Part shown: one piece after another, positions 49,758 through 58,883 of the stretch | How positions within the stretch are numbered: position 1 is the first letter of the stretch | Layout: every line of letters starts with the position of its first letter | Origin: Pseudomonadota bacterium | GTDB taxonomy: Bacteria; Myxococcota_A; Polyangia; Polyangiales; Polyangiaceae | NCBI GenBank assembly: GCA_023423895.1 | Contig: JAFAER010000090.1 | Span: 74,140 to 138,139, forward strand | Length of the DNA: 64,000 bases | Direction: 5' to 3' | Translations under genes and position numbers: made by a program | The notes under the pieces: model-generated | Seen by the model: the letters and a program-made list of their open reading frames with translations, nothing else | Database searches by the model: none | Told to the model about the DNA's origin: nothing

Positions 49758-50849
49758 ATGACACTGCACGTACTCGCTGGGGACATCGGGGGGACGCGTA
49801 GCCGCTTCGCCGTGTTCGAGGTCGGCCCGCGGGGCCCGCGTCTCGTTCATCAGGATGTCCTCGAGAGCCGGACCTTCAGGACGTTCGAGGCCGCGCTCGG
49901 AGAGTTCCTGTCCGTCTCGCTCGAGGAGGCCTCCTCCGGCCGAAGGCCCCGGCTCGCGGCCGCGACCTTCGGCATCGCGGGCCCCGTCGTCGAGCAACGG
50001 GTGAAGACCACGAACCTTCCGTGGCTCGTCGACGGGCGCGCCGTCTCGAAGGCGTTCGGGATCCCGACCGTCACGCTGCTCAACGACCTCGTGGCGCTCG
50101 GTCTCGGCGCCATCGCATCGCCGCCGAGCAAGCTCACGGCCATCCACAAGGGGCGTCCCAAGCGCACGGGCGGCAACCTCGCGGTCATCGCCGCGGGGAC
50201 GGGCCTCGGCGAGGCGTCGTTCATCTGGGACGGCACCGAGCACATCGCGTGCGCCAGCGAAGGATCGCACGTCGACTTCGCCCCGCAGGACGGGCTCCAG
50301 GACGAGCTGCTCGATGTGCTTCGGACGGAATACGGGCACGTGAGCTACGAGCGCGTCGCGTCCGGCTCGGCGATCGCGCGGGTCTACGAGTTCTTCGTCC
50401 GCGAGCAGCGTGTGAAGGAGAGCAAAGAGGTCGCCGCGTACGTCGCGCGTGCGGAGGATCAGAACGTCGCCGTCGTGGACCTTGCCGAGAGCGGGCGCAG
50501 CGAAGCGGCGATGCGCGCGATCGAGCTGTGGTCGAGCGTCTACGGCGCGGAGACCGGAAACCTCGCACTGAAGTGTCTCGCGACGGCCGGCGTGTTCGTG
50601 TGTGGCGGCGTCTCGGCGCGGCTCGCTCCCGTCCTCGCGAACGGCCTGCCGCGCCGCAAGAAGCGAGGGGGCTTCAGTCCGTTCGTCGAGGCCTTCCTCG
50701 CGAAGGGGCGAATGCGCCCGTTGCTCGAGGCGATCCCGGTGGCCGTGTGCCTCGAGCCACGCGCAGGCCTCCTCGGCGCGGCGACCCACGCGACGAGCAT
50801 GGCGATGGCTGCAGCGTCGGCGAAGAAGAAGCCGAGCGCGCGCCGCTGA
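49758..50849 (+). CDS. glk: glucokinase
   Basis: 363 residues. The ATP-binding start LAGDIGGTRSRFAVFE, the FGIAGPV segment, the LLNDLVALGLG sugar-binding motif, VIAAGTGLGEA and the ASEGSHVDFAP segment are those of the bacterial Glk group rather than ROK kinases. The late VFVCGGVSARL completes the fold. It makes glucose 6-phosphate, the substrate of zwf encoded nearby. The C-terminus adds a Lys/Ala/Met tail of about 20 residues. Confidence 0.96.
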   Translation: MTLHVLAGDIGGTRSRFAVFEVGPRGPRLVHQDVLESRTFRTFEAALGEFLSVSLEEASSGRRPRLAAATFGIAGPVVEQRVKTTNLPWLVDGRAVSKAFGIPTVTLLNDLVALGLGAIASPPSKLTAIHKGRPKRTGGNLAVIAAGTGLGEASFIWDGTEHIACASEGSHVDFAPQDGLQDELLDVLRTEYGHVSYERVASGSAIARVYEFFVREQRVKESKEVAAYVARAEDQNVAVVDLAESGRSEAAMRAIELWSSVYGAETGNLALKCLATAGVFVCGGVSARLAPVLANGLPRRKKRGGFSPFVEAFLAKGRMRPLLEAIPVAVCLEPRAGLLGAATHATSMAMAAASAKKKPSARR

Positions 50850-50885
50850 CGCGCTCCGTCGCTCGAGGCTGCGTTCGCGGACCAC

Positions 50886-51707
50886 TCACGCAGCGGGCGG
50901 CATGAGCGAGGGCGGGGGAAGCTCGCCGGAGAGGACCTTCGCCAGCGCCTTGAAGCCGAGGCCGGTCATGATGCGTGACGCGAGCCGGGGCGATACTCGC
51001 TGGACGAACAGGAGCATCCCGTTCCCGCCGGGCAGCGCGCGTGGACGCTTTCCGCGGAGGAAGCCGACGAATTCGTCCGCCACCCATTCGGGAGTGAAGA
51101 TCTTCGGAAGGTCGAGCGGCATCCGCTTGCCGGCCTCCGTGCTCGTGTGCGGAGGCGCGAACACCCGCACGTCGATCCCTTCCTTGGCGAGCTCCTCTCG
51201 CAGCGCCTCCGAGAGAGACACGACCGCCGCCTTCGCCGCGGAGTACGCGGCGGCCCCCGGCATCGGCACCCAAGCGACCGTCGACGCGAAGTTCACGATC
51301 GTCCCGTCTCCCCGACGCCGCATGGACGGCAGCGCGGCGCGCATGACGCGCTCGCTGCCGAGCACATGGACGTCGAACGTCCTCCGCACCTGGTCGGCCG
51401 TCATCGCCGACCACAGGTTCATCTCACCGGCGTTGCCGGCGTTGTTCACGATGACGTCGATGCATCCGAAGCGCGCCAGGACGACGTCGATCGCCGCGTT
51501 CACGGAGTCGTCCGACGTGACGTCCATCGGGACGGCGATCGCTTCTCCGCCGGCCTCCTCGGCGCGCGCGACCTCCGCACGTAGCCGCTCGAGTGACCGC
51601 GCCGCGAACGCGACCCGCGCGCCTTCGCGAACGAGCGCGTGCGCGATCGCCAGCCCGATTCCGGACGACGCCCCAGTGACCACGATCACCTTACCTTCGA
51701 GTTTCAT
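50886..51707 (-). CDS. short-chain dehydrogenase/reductase
   Basis: 273 residues from the ATG at 51707. The cofactor motif TGASSGIG lies near residue 12, NNAGNAG near 90, Ser in NFASTVAW near 140 and YSAAKAAV with the catalytic Tyr and Lys near 155. The C-terminus continues about 80 residues past the core with a hydrophobic segment, as in membrane-associated SDRs. Substrate unknown. It overlaps the PadR regulator gene as TGATG and is probably controlled by it. Confidence 0.94.
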   Translation of the reverse strand: MKLEGKVIVVTGASSGIGLAIAHALVREGARVAFAARSLERLRAEVARAEEAGGEAIAVPMDVTSDDSVNAAIDVVLARFGCIDVIVNNAGNAGEMNLWSAMTADQVRRTFDVHVLGSERVMRAALPSMRRRGDGTIVNFASTVAWVPMPGAAAYSAAKAAVVSLSEALREELAKEGIDVRVFAPPHTSTEAGKRMPLDLPKIFTPEWVADEFVGFLRGKRPRALPGGNGMLLFVQRVSPRLASRIMTGLGFKALAKVLSGELPPPSLMPPAA

Positions 51708-52294
51708 CACTTCTCCTTTGCGCGCCGGCGGCGTGCAGGTTGGACCTTCGTGCTCCGCAGTCGCTGGCGCGCCTTCGTGAGCCACGCGGCCTCGGCCGCG
51801 CACCAGGCGAGCCCGTGCTCGATCGACAAGCGCCAGATTTCGGCCTCCCGAGGCGTCCGCGCGAGCGCGAAGATCTCCTCGGTTCCGAGCCGAGCTCGGT
51901 ACTCGGCCGCCGTCTTCTCGACGCCTTCTTGATAGCTCGCCAGCACCGCATCGAGCGCAGAGGGCTCGACTTCGGACGCGAACACGAACTTCAACAGCAG
52001 GGGATGTCGCAGCTGTAGCGGCTCGAGAGGCTCTCGCAACCAGCCGTGGAGCAGCTCGCGGCCGGTCGCCGTCGCTCCGTAGACCTTGCGATCCGGCTTG
52101 CCGTCACCTCGCTCGACGCTGACCGATACGAGCCCCTCGCGCTCGAGCGCGTGGAGCTCTCGATAGATCTGGCTCTGGGTCACGCTCCAGAACGAGCCGA
52201 CCGAGCCCTCGAACCGTTGCTTGAGCGTGTAGCCCGTCGTCGGCTCGAGCTCGAGGAACCCGAGAATGGCTGCGCGTAATGACACGAGGGTCAT
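51707..52294 (-). CDS. PadR-family transcriptional regulator
   Basis: 195 residues. The winged-helix domain (1-85) has LRAAILGFLELEPTTGYTLKQRFE and the Q-S-Q-I-Y-R-E-L recognition helix, with the wing DGKPDRKVYGATATGREL. The C-terminal helical domain (90-175) is the PadR dimerisation part (Vir-like). The tail is Arg/Lys-rich. PadR proteins repress nearby genes and respond to small aromatic or lipophilic molecules. A palindrome overlaps its start codon, and the SDR gene follows in the same transcript. Confidence 0.95.
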   Translation of the reverse strand: MTLVSLRAAILGFLELEPTTGYTLKQRFEGSVGSFWSVTQSQIYRELHALEREGLVSVSVERGDGKPDRKVYGATATGRELLHGWLREPLEPLQLRHPLLLKFVFASEVEPSALDAVLASYQEGVEKTAAEYRARLGTEEIFALARTPREAEIWRLSIEHGLAWCAAEAAWLTKARQRLRSTKVQPARRRRAKEK

Positions 52295-52315
52295 ATAACA
52301 CAGGTGACATATGAC
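52290..52315. promoter_or_regulatory. palindromic operator at the padR start
   Basis: GTCATAT, a 12-base spacer and ATATGAC form a perfect inverted repeat; the left arm includes the padR start codon at 52294. PadR operators are typically ATGT-N8-ACAT; this one differs but has the same palindromic layout. It is likely the autoregulatory site. Confidence 0.6.
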
Positions 52316-52540
52316 GCCAGTCGCGTCGCGTCGTCAGGCACCACCGGCGCGCGCGTCCGAACGGGCGTGAAGCGATCTTCACGAGGTTGCGCCAGGATGG
52401 CGCTATCGCCGAGACTGGCCGGACACAGTCGAGCGACGGTCCCTACGCGCGGCGGCGGTTCATGGTGGTCGACGGCGGCTTACCAGGAAGCGCAGCCGAG
52501 CCGAGCCAAAGGGCACGGCCGTTGCTCGAGGGGAGCGCCC

Positions 52541-53422
52541 ATGTCCCTTCGCTTCGGATCATCGTCGGCTGCTCTGTTCGTTCTGCTCGCTGTTTCGTCG
52601 ACGGGGTGTTCGTCGACGCTCTCCACGCTGCAGCCCGCGGAGCCGATGCGGCCGGGACACGTGCAAGCGCAGGCGGCGCTCGACGTGAACGTGCCCGCCT
52701 CGCGTATCGTCGATGCCGTCGACGTCGTTGCGACGCTCGGCGATCGGTACGCCTCGGATCCGTCCTACAGGCCGGGCGCTGACGAGCAGCGACAGGCACT
52801 GGCGGCCGGAGTTGGTCTCGGCCTCAGCTCTCCCGGCGTGAACCCCGACTTCATGTTGCGCATGGGCGTCCTGAAGAACCTCGACGTCGGCCTGAGGTGG
52901 TCCGGCCTCGCCGCTCACGCGGACGGCAAGTATCGGTTCCTCGCGACGAAGGAGCCGACGGCGGAGGAAGAGAAAGAAGACGGCAAGATCGGCAACGGCC
53001 CCGACCGCGGCTTTCAGGGAGCGGTCTCGATCGGCATCTCGAAGTCGCTCTACAACGGCTTCGTCTTCGACACGCTCGACTATCTCGAGGTCGGCGACTA
53101 CTCACGCTGGAACATCGAGGTGCCGGTCATCTTCGGGACGCGGCTCGCCGACTTCGGCCACGTCTGGTTCGGGCCGAAGTACGTCTTCTCGACGTACTCC
53201 GTCGACGCCTCGCTGAAGAACGTCGGCGTCGTCCCGGAGGCGAGCGGGACGATCCACCATCTCGGCGGCTTCGGCGGGATTGGCGTCGGCTACAAGGTCG
53301 TCTTCGTCTTCGCCGAGCTCACGATCGCGAAGATGTTCGCCGAGCCCGAGATCTTCGGACAGAAGACCGACCTCGGCGGCATCGTCGTCGCGCCTGCAGG
53401 CGGCTTGATGTTGCGCCTCTGA
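52541..53422 (+). CDS. outer-membrane-type lipoprotein
   Basis: 293 residues from the ATG at 52541. The signal ends at AVSSTGCSS, a lipobox. From about residue 90 there are alternating beta-like segments with Gly/aromatic ends (AAGVGLGLSSPGVN, LDVGLRWSGL, AVSIGISKSLYNG, VPVIFGTRL, HVWFGPKYVFSTYS, GIGVGYKVVFVFAELTIAKMF), as in eight- to twelve-strand barrels. No family is recognised. It probably lies in the outer membrane. A GAGGGGAGC ribosome-binding site precedes it. Confidence 0.8.
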   Translation: MSLRFGSSSAALFVLLAVSSTGCSSTLSTLQPAEPMRPGHVQAQAALDVNVPASRIVDAVDVVATLGDRYASDPSYRPGADEQRQALAAGVGLGLSSPGVNPDFMLRMGVLKNLDVGLRWSGLAAHADGKYRFLATKEPTAEEEKEDGKIGNGPDRGFQGAVSIGISKSLYNGFVFDTLDYLEVGDYSRWNIEVPVIFGTRLADFGHVWFGPKYVFSTYSVDASLKNVGVVPEASGTIHHLGGFGGIGVGYKVVFVFAELTIAKMFAEPEIFGQKTDLGGIVVAPAGGLMLRL

Positions 53423-53597
53423 CGCGTGCCTCCGGCCGCTCGGGAGGCGGCCGCGCGAGGTCTTGTCACCCGTATCGCCGTTCGCCACGCCGATGTGACC
53501 GACGCGGTTCGTCGGCCGCGCGTCGGCCGCGCGCCTGCGGCCCTCCCCGGCCGCGGAGGGAGATCGCAGAAGACGCGAGCTCGGTTGGCGGACGACA

Positions 53598-54389
53598 ATG
53601 ACGCTCGTGAGTCTCGTCGTTGCGCCTCCGTCGCCCGGTGTGAGTGGTGTGCGGCCCCTCGACTTCGGTCGGATGTTCCTCGGCGACGAGCCGCCGTTGT
53701 TCCTGGTCGAGGTCGCACTGCGGACCGCGATCATTTTCGTCTACACGCTTCTCTTGCTCCGACTGCTCGGCAAGCGAGGGGTGGCGCAGCTCTCCCTGTT
53801 CGAGGTGACGATCATCATCGGGCTCGGCTCCGCCGTCGGCGATCCGATGTTCCAGGCCGACGTGCCGCTCCTCCACGCGATGATCGTCATCGGAATCATC
53901 GTGCTGCTCTATCGGCTGTTCATGATGTTCGTCAGGAAGAGCGAGGCGTTCGAGCGGTTCGTCGAGGGCGAGCCGAGCTGCGTCGTCAGCGAGGGCAGGA
54001 TGGACCTCCGTGCGCTCGACCGTGAGCGCATCTCCTCGGAGGAGCTCTTCGAGATTCTTCGCGGCTCCGGCATCGCACAGCTCGGAGAGGTGAAGCGCGC
54101 CTTCCTCGAGCAATCCGGGGCCCTCAGCGTCTTCGCTTTTCCGCCTCGACACGTGAAGCCCGGGCTTCCCATCGTTCCGCCGTGGGACATCGACGAGCCG
54201 CGTTGCTTCCTCGCCGGTCGGGATGACCTTCCTCCCGGCGACTACGCGTGCATGACGTGCGGTGACGTCGTGGATCGCGACGCTGCTGGCGCGCTCCCGC
54301 CGTGCTCCGAATGCAAGGGAAGGCGCTGGACGGACGCCGTGAAGGCGCCGCTCGGAGGCGACATCCGTACGGCGATGACGCGCGATTGA
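53598..54389 (+). CDS. DUF421/YetF-like membrane protein with C-terminal zinc ribbon
   Basis: 263 residues. Three hydrophobic segments (about 35-58, 70-90, 92-112) precede the DUF421 domain with TAIIFVYTLLLLRLLGKRG, LFEVTIIIGLGSAVGDP and the cytosolic part (EGEPSCVVSEGRMDL, ELFEILRGSGI). Residues 205-263 add CMTCGDV and CSECKGRRW, a CxxC-CxxC zinc ribbon that is not part of the standard YetF layout. Function unknown. It faces the glutathione transferase gene on the other strand. Confidence 0.88.
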   Translation: MTLVSLVVAPPSPGVSGVRPLDFGRMFLGDEPPLFLVEVALRTAIIFVYTLLLLRLLGKRGVAQLSLFEVTIIIGLGSAVGDPMFQADVPLLHAMIVIGIIVLLYRLFMMFVRKSEAFERFVEGEPSCVVSEGRMDLRALDRERISSEELFEILRGSGIAQLGEVKRAFLEQSGALSVFAFPPRHVKPGLPIVPPWDIDEPRCFLAGRDDLPPGDYACMTCGDVVDRDAAGALPPCSECKGRRWTDAVKAPLGGDIRTAMTRD

Positions 54390-54398
54390 CCCGTACGG

Positions 54399-55091
54399 TC
54401 ACTCGCGGCGTGCGCGCTGACCGAAGAGGTGCTTCCGAGCCTCCTCGTCGAGGCCCCCCGCCTTCGCCAGCTCCTGGCCCGCGGCGAGGCCGCGCACGAC
54501 GGCGGGGCGCGCCGCCATCCGGTCGATCCAGCCCTTCACGCGAGGGAACTCGCCGAAGTCGATCCCGTTGCGGTCCTGGACGCGGAACCAAGGGAAAATC
54601 GCCATGTCCGCAATCGAGTAGTCGCCTGCGACCCACTCGTGCTTGGCGAGCTGCGTCTCGAGGACGCCGAAGAGGCGATGCACTTCGTTGGCGAAGCGCT
54701 CGATCGCATAGGGGATCTTCTCCGGCGCGTAGCTCTTGAAGTGCCCGAGCTGGCCGCACGTGGGACCAACGTGGGCCACCTGCCAGGCGAGCCATTCGAG
54801 GACGGCCTTCTTGCCGCGCACGTCGCTCGGCAAAAATCGTCCGCTCTTCTCCCCGAGGTACTGGAGGATCGCGGCGGACTCGAAGACGGCAATGGGCGCG
54901 CCCCCGTCCACGGGCGAGTGATCGACGATCGCCGGCATCCGGTTGTTCGGGCTGAGCTCGAGGAACTCCGGCTTGAACTGCTCGCCGCGCCCGATGTTCA
55001 CCGGGACGATGCGGTAGGGAAGCTCTGCCTCTTCGAGGAGGATGGTCACCTTGTGACCGTTCGGCGTGGGCCAGAAGTGGACGTCGAGCAT
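54399..55091 (-). CDS. glutathione S-transferase family protein (YfcG/YghU-like)
   Basis: 230 residues from the ATG at 55091. The thioredoxin-like half starts with DVHFWPTPNGHKVTILLEEAELPY and has the cis-Pro-like NNRMPAIVD and an ESAAILQYLGEKSGRF segment. The C-terminal helical half contains WVAGDYSIADMAIFPWFR, a conserved GST motif. The N-terminal Asn of TPNGHK suggests the Nu class, which reduces organic disulfides or peroxides with glutathione. Divergent from tkt. Confidence 0.94.
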   Translation of the reverse strand: MLDVHFWPTPNGHKVTILLEEAELPYRIVPVNIGRGEQFKPEFLELSPNNRMPAIVDHSPVDGGAPIAVFESAAILQYLGEKSGRFLPSDVRGKKAVLEWLAWQVAHVGPTCGQLGHFKSYAPEKIPYAIERFANEVHRLFGVLETQLAKHEWVAGDYSIADMAIFPWFRVQDRNGIDFGEFPRVKGWIDRMAARPAVVRGLAAGQELAKAGGLDEEARKHLFGQRARRE

Positions 55092-55231
55092 GCCTCGTTC
55101 GATGCCCGGGCGCAGACGGTCGTTTCCCGATGCGAACACGTCGAGCACTGCGAACACTGCGACACGGTGTGCCCGCTGTAGACGTTTGCCTTTGCCCTGA
55201 GTAGCGTGCGCCCGAAAGAGGAGACGACGAG

Positions 55232-57229
55232 ATGGCGCGCGAATATCCCCCGAAGCAAGTCGAGCTCGCGGTGAACACGATCAAGACGCTCGCGATCGAC
55301 GGCGTCGAGAAGGCGAACAGTGGTCACCCGGGCACGCCGATGGGGCTCGCGAACATCGCGTTCGAGCTCATGACGCGCTACCTCCGCTACGATCCGAAGG
55401 ACCCGACCTGGATCGGTCGCGACCGCTTCGTCCTCTCCGCCGGCCACGCGTCGATGCTCATCTATTCGATGCTGCATCTCGCCGGGTACGACCTGACGCT
55501 CGACGAGCTGAAGGACTTCCGCCAGTGGGGATCGCGGACGCCGGGCCATCCCGAGCACATGCACACCCCGGGCGTCGAAACGACCACGGGCCCGCTCGGA
55601 CAGGGCGTCGGCAATGCGATCGGCTTCGCCCTTGCCGCGAAGTTGAAGGCCGCGCGCTTCGGCAACTCCTTCGACGCGATCCGCACGTTCGCGATCTGCT
55701 CGGACGGCGACGTGATGGAAGGCGTGAGCGCCGAGGCGTCGAGCCTCGCCGGCCACCTCGGTCTCGGGAACCTCGTCGTCATCTACGACGACAACAAGAT
55801 CACGATCGAAGGGGAGACGGACCTCGCGTTCAGCGAGGATGTCGGCAAGCGCTACGAAGCGTACGGCTGGTTCGTCCAGCACATCGACGGGCACGACCAC
55901 GCGCAGATCCGGAACGCCATCGACAAGGCGCTCGCGCAGAAGGACAAGCCCTCCTTCATCGTCGCCCGGACGCACATCGCCAATGGCGCGCCGAACGCCG
56001 TCGACACCGCGGAGGCGCACGGCGCGCCCCTCGGGAAGGAAGAGATCGCGCTCATCAAGAAGGGGATGGGCTGGGATCCCGAGAAGCAGTTCTTCGTCCC
56101 CGAGGACGTCTACGCGCTGTTCCGCGAGCGCGCGTCGGACAACGTGAAGGACAAGCAGGCATGGGAGGCCAAGCTCGGCGAGTGGCGTAAGGCCCACGCC
56201 GATCTGGCCGAGCAGCTCGACAAGTTCGAGGCCCGCCACGTCCCCGCAGACCTCTACGAGCAGCTCCTCGGAGCCCTGCCCGAGAAAGAGGACGCGACGC
56301 GCAACATCTCGAACGCGATCCAGCAGCACGTCGCCGAGGGGGTGCCTTCACTCATCGGCGGCTCGGCCGACCTCGCGCCATCGACGAAGACGCTCATCAA
56401 GAAAAGCGGAAGCGTCGAGGCGAAGCAGTTCGAGGGCCGGAACCTCCATTTCGGCATCCGCGAGCACGGCATGGGGTCCGTCTGCAACGGCCTCGCGCTC
56501 GCAGGCGGCGTCATCCCCTACGGCGCTACCTTCCTCATCTTCAGCGACTACATGCGCCCGTCGATTCGCCTCTCGGCGCTCGGCGAGCTGCAGTGCTTGT
56601 GGATCTTCACGCACGACAGCGTGTTCCTCGGCGAGGACGGCCCGACCCACCAGCCGATCGAGCAGCTCTGGTCGCTCCGTGAGATCCCGAACCTCGCGGT
56701 CGTTCGTCCCGCAGACGCGCTCGAGACGGCGGCCGCCTGGGCCATCGCGCTCTCGCGCAAGAAGGCGCCGACGGCCTTCGCGCTGACGCGGCAGAAGGTG
56801 CCGGCCGTGAAGCGCGACGCGGGTTGGGACCCGAAGAACGCGCTCCGAGGTGCCTACATCGCGCAGGAGGCGACCGGCGGAACGCCGGACGTCGTGCTCA
56901 TCGCGACGGGCAGCGAGGTGCAGCTCGCGGTCGGCGCGCGCGAGCGCCTCGAGAAGGCGGGCAAGAAGGTCCGCGTCGTCAGCGCGCCGTGCCTCGAGGT
57001 CTTCGAGCAGCAGGACGCCGCCTACCGTGATTCGGTGATCCCGCCGGGCTCGCGCCGCGTCTCGATCGAGGCCGGCATCACGCTGCCGTGGCGCCGCTGG
57101 ATCGGCGATGACGGCCTCGCGATCGGCATCGACCACTTCGGTGCGAGCGCGCCCGACAAGGTGCTCGCGCAGAAGTTCGGCTTCACCGTCGACTCGGTGA
57201 CCGAGCGCGTTCAGAAGTGGCTCGGCTGA
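55232..57229 (+). CDS. tkt: transketolase
   Basis: 665 residues, with GAGGAG eight bases before the ATG. The thiamine diphosphate motif is present as CSDGDVMEGVSAEAASLAGHL-like sequence ending in the KITIEG region, with His-containing SGHPGTPMG near the start and LSAGHAS. The second half has GIREHGMG, the catalytic Glu segment, and DSVFLGEDGPTHQP, as in bacterial Tkt. It moves two-carbon units between sugar phosphates in the non-oxidative pentose phosphate pathway and links to the gnd-zwf-opcA-pgl operon downstream. Length is normal. Confidence 0.97.
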   Translation: MAREYPPKQVELAVNTIKTLAIDGVEKANSGHPGTPMGLANIAFELMTRYLRYDPKDPTWIGRDRFVLSAGHASMLIYSMLHLAGYDLTLDELKDFRQWGSRTPGHPEHMHTPGVETTTGPLGQGVGNAIGFALAAKLKAARFGNSFDAIRTFAICSDGDVMEGVSAEASSLAGHLGLGNLVVIYDDNKITIEGETDLAFSEDVGKRYEAYGWFVQHIDGHDHAQIRNAIDKALAQKDKPSFIVARTHIANGAPNAVDTAEAHGAPLGKEEIALIKKGMGWDPEKQFFVPEDVYALFRERASDNVKDKQAWEAKLGEWRKAHADLAEQLDKFEARHVPADLYEQLLGALPEKEDATRNISNAIQQHVAEGVPSLIGGSADLAPSTKTLIKKSGSVEAKQFEGRNLHFGIREHGMGSVCNGLALAGGVIPYGATFLIFSDYMRPSIRLSALGELQCLWIFTHDSVFLGEDGPTHQPIEQLWSLREIPNLAVVRPADALETAAAWAIALSRKKAPTAFALTRQKVPAVKRDAGWDPKNALRGAYIAQEATGGTPDVVLIATGSEVQLAVGARERLEKAGKKVRVVSAPCLEVFEQQDAAYRDSVIPPGSRRVSIEAGITLPWRRWIGDDGLAIGIDHFGASAPDKVLAQKFGFTVDSVTERVQKWLG

Positions 57230-57265
57230 TTCGCCGATCGTCGTCACCGCAAGGCCGCTAGCCGA

Positions 57266-58012
57266 TCACAAGCTGAGAAACGTCGCGCCCTGCGGGATGG
57301 GCTCTTTCCATCCTGCAGGCGGCGTGGCCGGACCTGGCAGGGTCCACTCCGTCGTCGCGCCCGGGCGCTGGCTCGGGCGTCCAACGACGAGCAGCGGGAT
57401 CGACAGCAGGATGCCTGCGCCGCCGATCCCGGTGATGACCTGGCCCGCGCCGATGAGACCGCTCGGCTCACCCGTGGGCTTCGAATTCAGCTCGCCGAGG
57501 CCCCAGAGAAGCGCGCCGGTCGCGGCCGTCAGAACGCTCAGAACGAGCACCGTGCTCCCGATCGCCTGGGGCGCGCCGCCGTCCTTCTTTTCGCCGAGCG
57601 TGTGCCGCACGATCTTCGGCCGCGGGCCGACGTCGAGCTCGAGCTCGCTCACGCGGGTCGCGTCCGTCGTCGAGCGAAGGACGAGGGGATGCGAGCCGTA
57701 CGGCAGATCGACCACGCACGGCGTCGTGCAGAGCGGGCGGAGCCCGATGAACGTCGCGCGGTAGTTCCCTGCAGCGGCCGTCGCCGAGCCCGTGATCTCG
57801 ACGACCTTTGCTCGTTCGCCGTTGGCGTCGATGACGACACGACCGGTGCCGTTGGGCGGTGGCTCGGCCGGCAAGTCCACGTCCGTCGGCACCTCGCGTG
57901 GGGGCGGGCTCGGTGGCGGAAGGTGCTCGGTCCCGCATCCTGCTGCGAAGCCGACGGCGAAGAGAAAGAACGAAGCGCGGGTGACGCGTGAGTAGATGAC
58001 GGACTTGGGCAT
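57266..58012 (-). CDS. PEGA-like lipoprotein with membrane segments
   Basis: 248 residues from the ATG at 58012. The signal ends at VGFAAGCGT, a lipobox. A Pro/Glu spacer (28-55) is followed by a beta domain (60-150) with TTPCVVDLPYGSHPLVLR, similar to PEGA domains, which often sit on bacterial surface lipoproteins. Two hydrophobic segments lie at about 165-185 and 200-218 (VLVLSVLTAATGALLWGL, VITGIGGAGILLSIPLLV). Function unknown. It is divergent from the next lipoprotein. Confidence 0.78.
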   Translation of the reverse strand: MPKSVIYSRVTRASFFLFAVGFAAGCGTEHLPPPSPPPREVPTDVDLPAEPPPNGTGRVVIDANGERAKVVEITGSATAAAGNYRATFIGLRPLCTTPCVVDLPYGSHPLVLRSTTDATRVSELELDVGPRPKIVRHTLGEKKDGGAPQAIGSTVLVLSVLTAATGALLWGLGELNSKPTGEPSGLIGAGQVITGIGGAGILLSIPLLVVGRPSQRPGATTEWTLPGPATPPAGWKEPIPQGATFLSL

Positions 58013-58174
58013 CGATGTCTCCATCCCTTCGAGCCCGGAGCGAAGCCGCCGTCGCAACAAATCCACCGGACGGGACCGCACATTCGAAGGAGAGGGCGAA
58101 GACGTCTACGCGCGAACGTGCTGGTGCACGTGTTTCGTGACTTCGAACGAGCGAACATGGCTGCCGTACCTTGC

Positions 58175-58202
58175 TTGACGAAGCGCGCTCGCACGCTACG
58201 AG
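58175..58202 (+). promoter_or_regulatory. promoter of a lipoprotein gene, probably leaderless
   Basis: TTGACG, a 16-base spacer and TACGAG, with six bases to the ATG at 58209. This copies the arrangement before the gene at 10613. Confidence 0.6.
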
Positions 58203-58208
58203 CAGCAG

Positions 58209-58826
58209 ATGATCACCAAGAGCGCTTTCGCAGGATGTCTCATCGTGTCGGCCATCGGTCTCGTCGCGGCGTGCAGCAGCTCCGACGGCGCGGACGGCTC
58301 GTCGAGTGGCACGTCAGGCTCGTCGGGAAGCTCGGGCAGCTCCGGGTCGTCGGGGGCCGATGCGCAGAGTCCGACAGCAGATCCGCTGAAGGGCACCATC
58401 AACGGCAAGACGTTCACGATGAAGAGCGCGTATGCGTACAAGGGGCCGGACGGCGGCGTGGATCTCGTGTTCAGCAATCAAGATGCGGTCTGCGAGTCGG
58501 CCAAGCAGTCGAAGATCCACGCCGGAGAGATGCTCGTGCAGCTCTACGGATTGAAGGGCACCGCTCCCGGTGCTTTCGCGTCCGAGCACGACGACGTGAA
58601 GTACGCCTCGGTCGCCTCGACGTGTGCTTCCGGGACGCCGCTCGGAGAGGACAACGTGGACGGTGCGTCGCGCGCAACGAGCACGACGGTGGCGGTCACG
58701 GCGTTGACGGACGCGGACGTGGCGGGCACGATCGACGTCACCTTCGAGGACGGGTCGAGCGTGAAGGGGACGTTCGAGGCCGCTTTCTGCAGCGTGGAGA
58801 TCCCCGAAGACTGGACCTGCCTCTGA
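58209..58826 (+). CDS. small surface lipoprotein with Gly/Ser linker
   Basis: 205 residues. The signal ends at GLVAACSS, a lipobox. A Ser/Gly-only linker with four SGSSG-type repeats spans residues 28-50. The rest is a beta-type domain (KGTINGKTFTMKSAYAYK, GGVDLVFSN, VTALTDADVAGTIDVTFEDGSSVKGTF) ending in a Cys-containing AFCSVEIPEDWTCL. Two more cysteines may pair. The pattern is common in myxobacterial lipoproteins; role unknown. Confidence 0.8.
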   Translation: MITKSAFAGCLIVSAIGLVAACSSSDGADGSSSGTSGSSGSSGSSGSSGADAQSPTADPLKGTINGKTFTMKSAYAYKGPDGGVDLVFSNQDAVCESAKQSKIHAGEMLVQLYGLKGTAPGAFASEHDDVKYASVASTCASGTPLGEDNVDGASRATSTTVAVTALTDADVAGTIDVTFEDGSSVKGTFEAAFCSVEIPEDWTCL

Positions 58827-58883
58827 AGCACGGTGGCCGCCAGGCCGCGTGCCACACGCAGGACGCGACCTCCCGAAGCTCGC

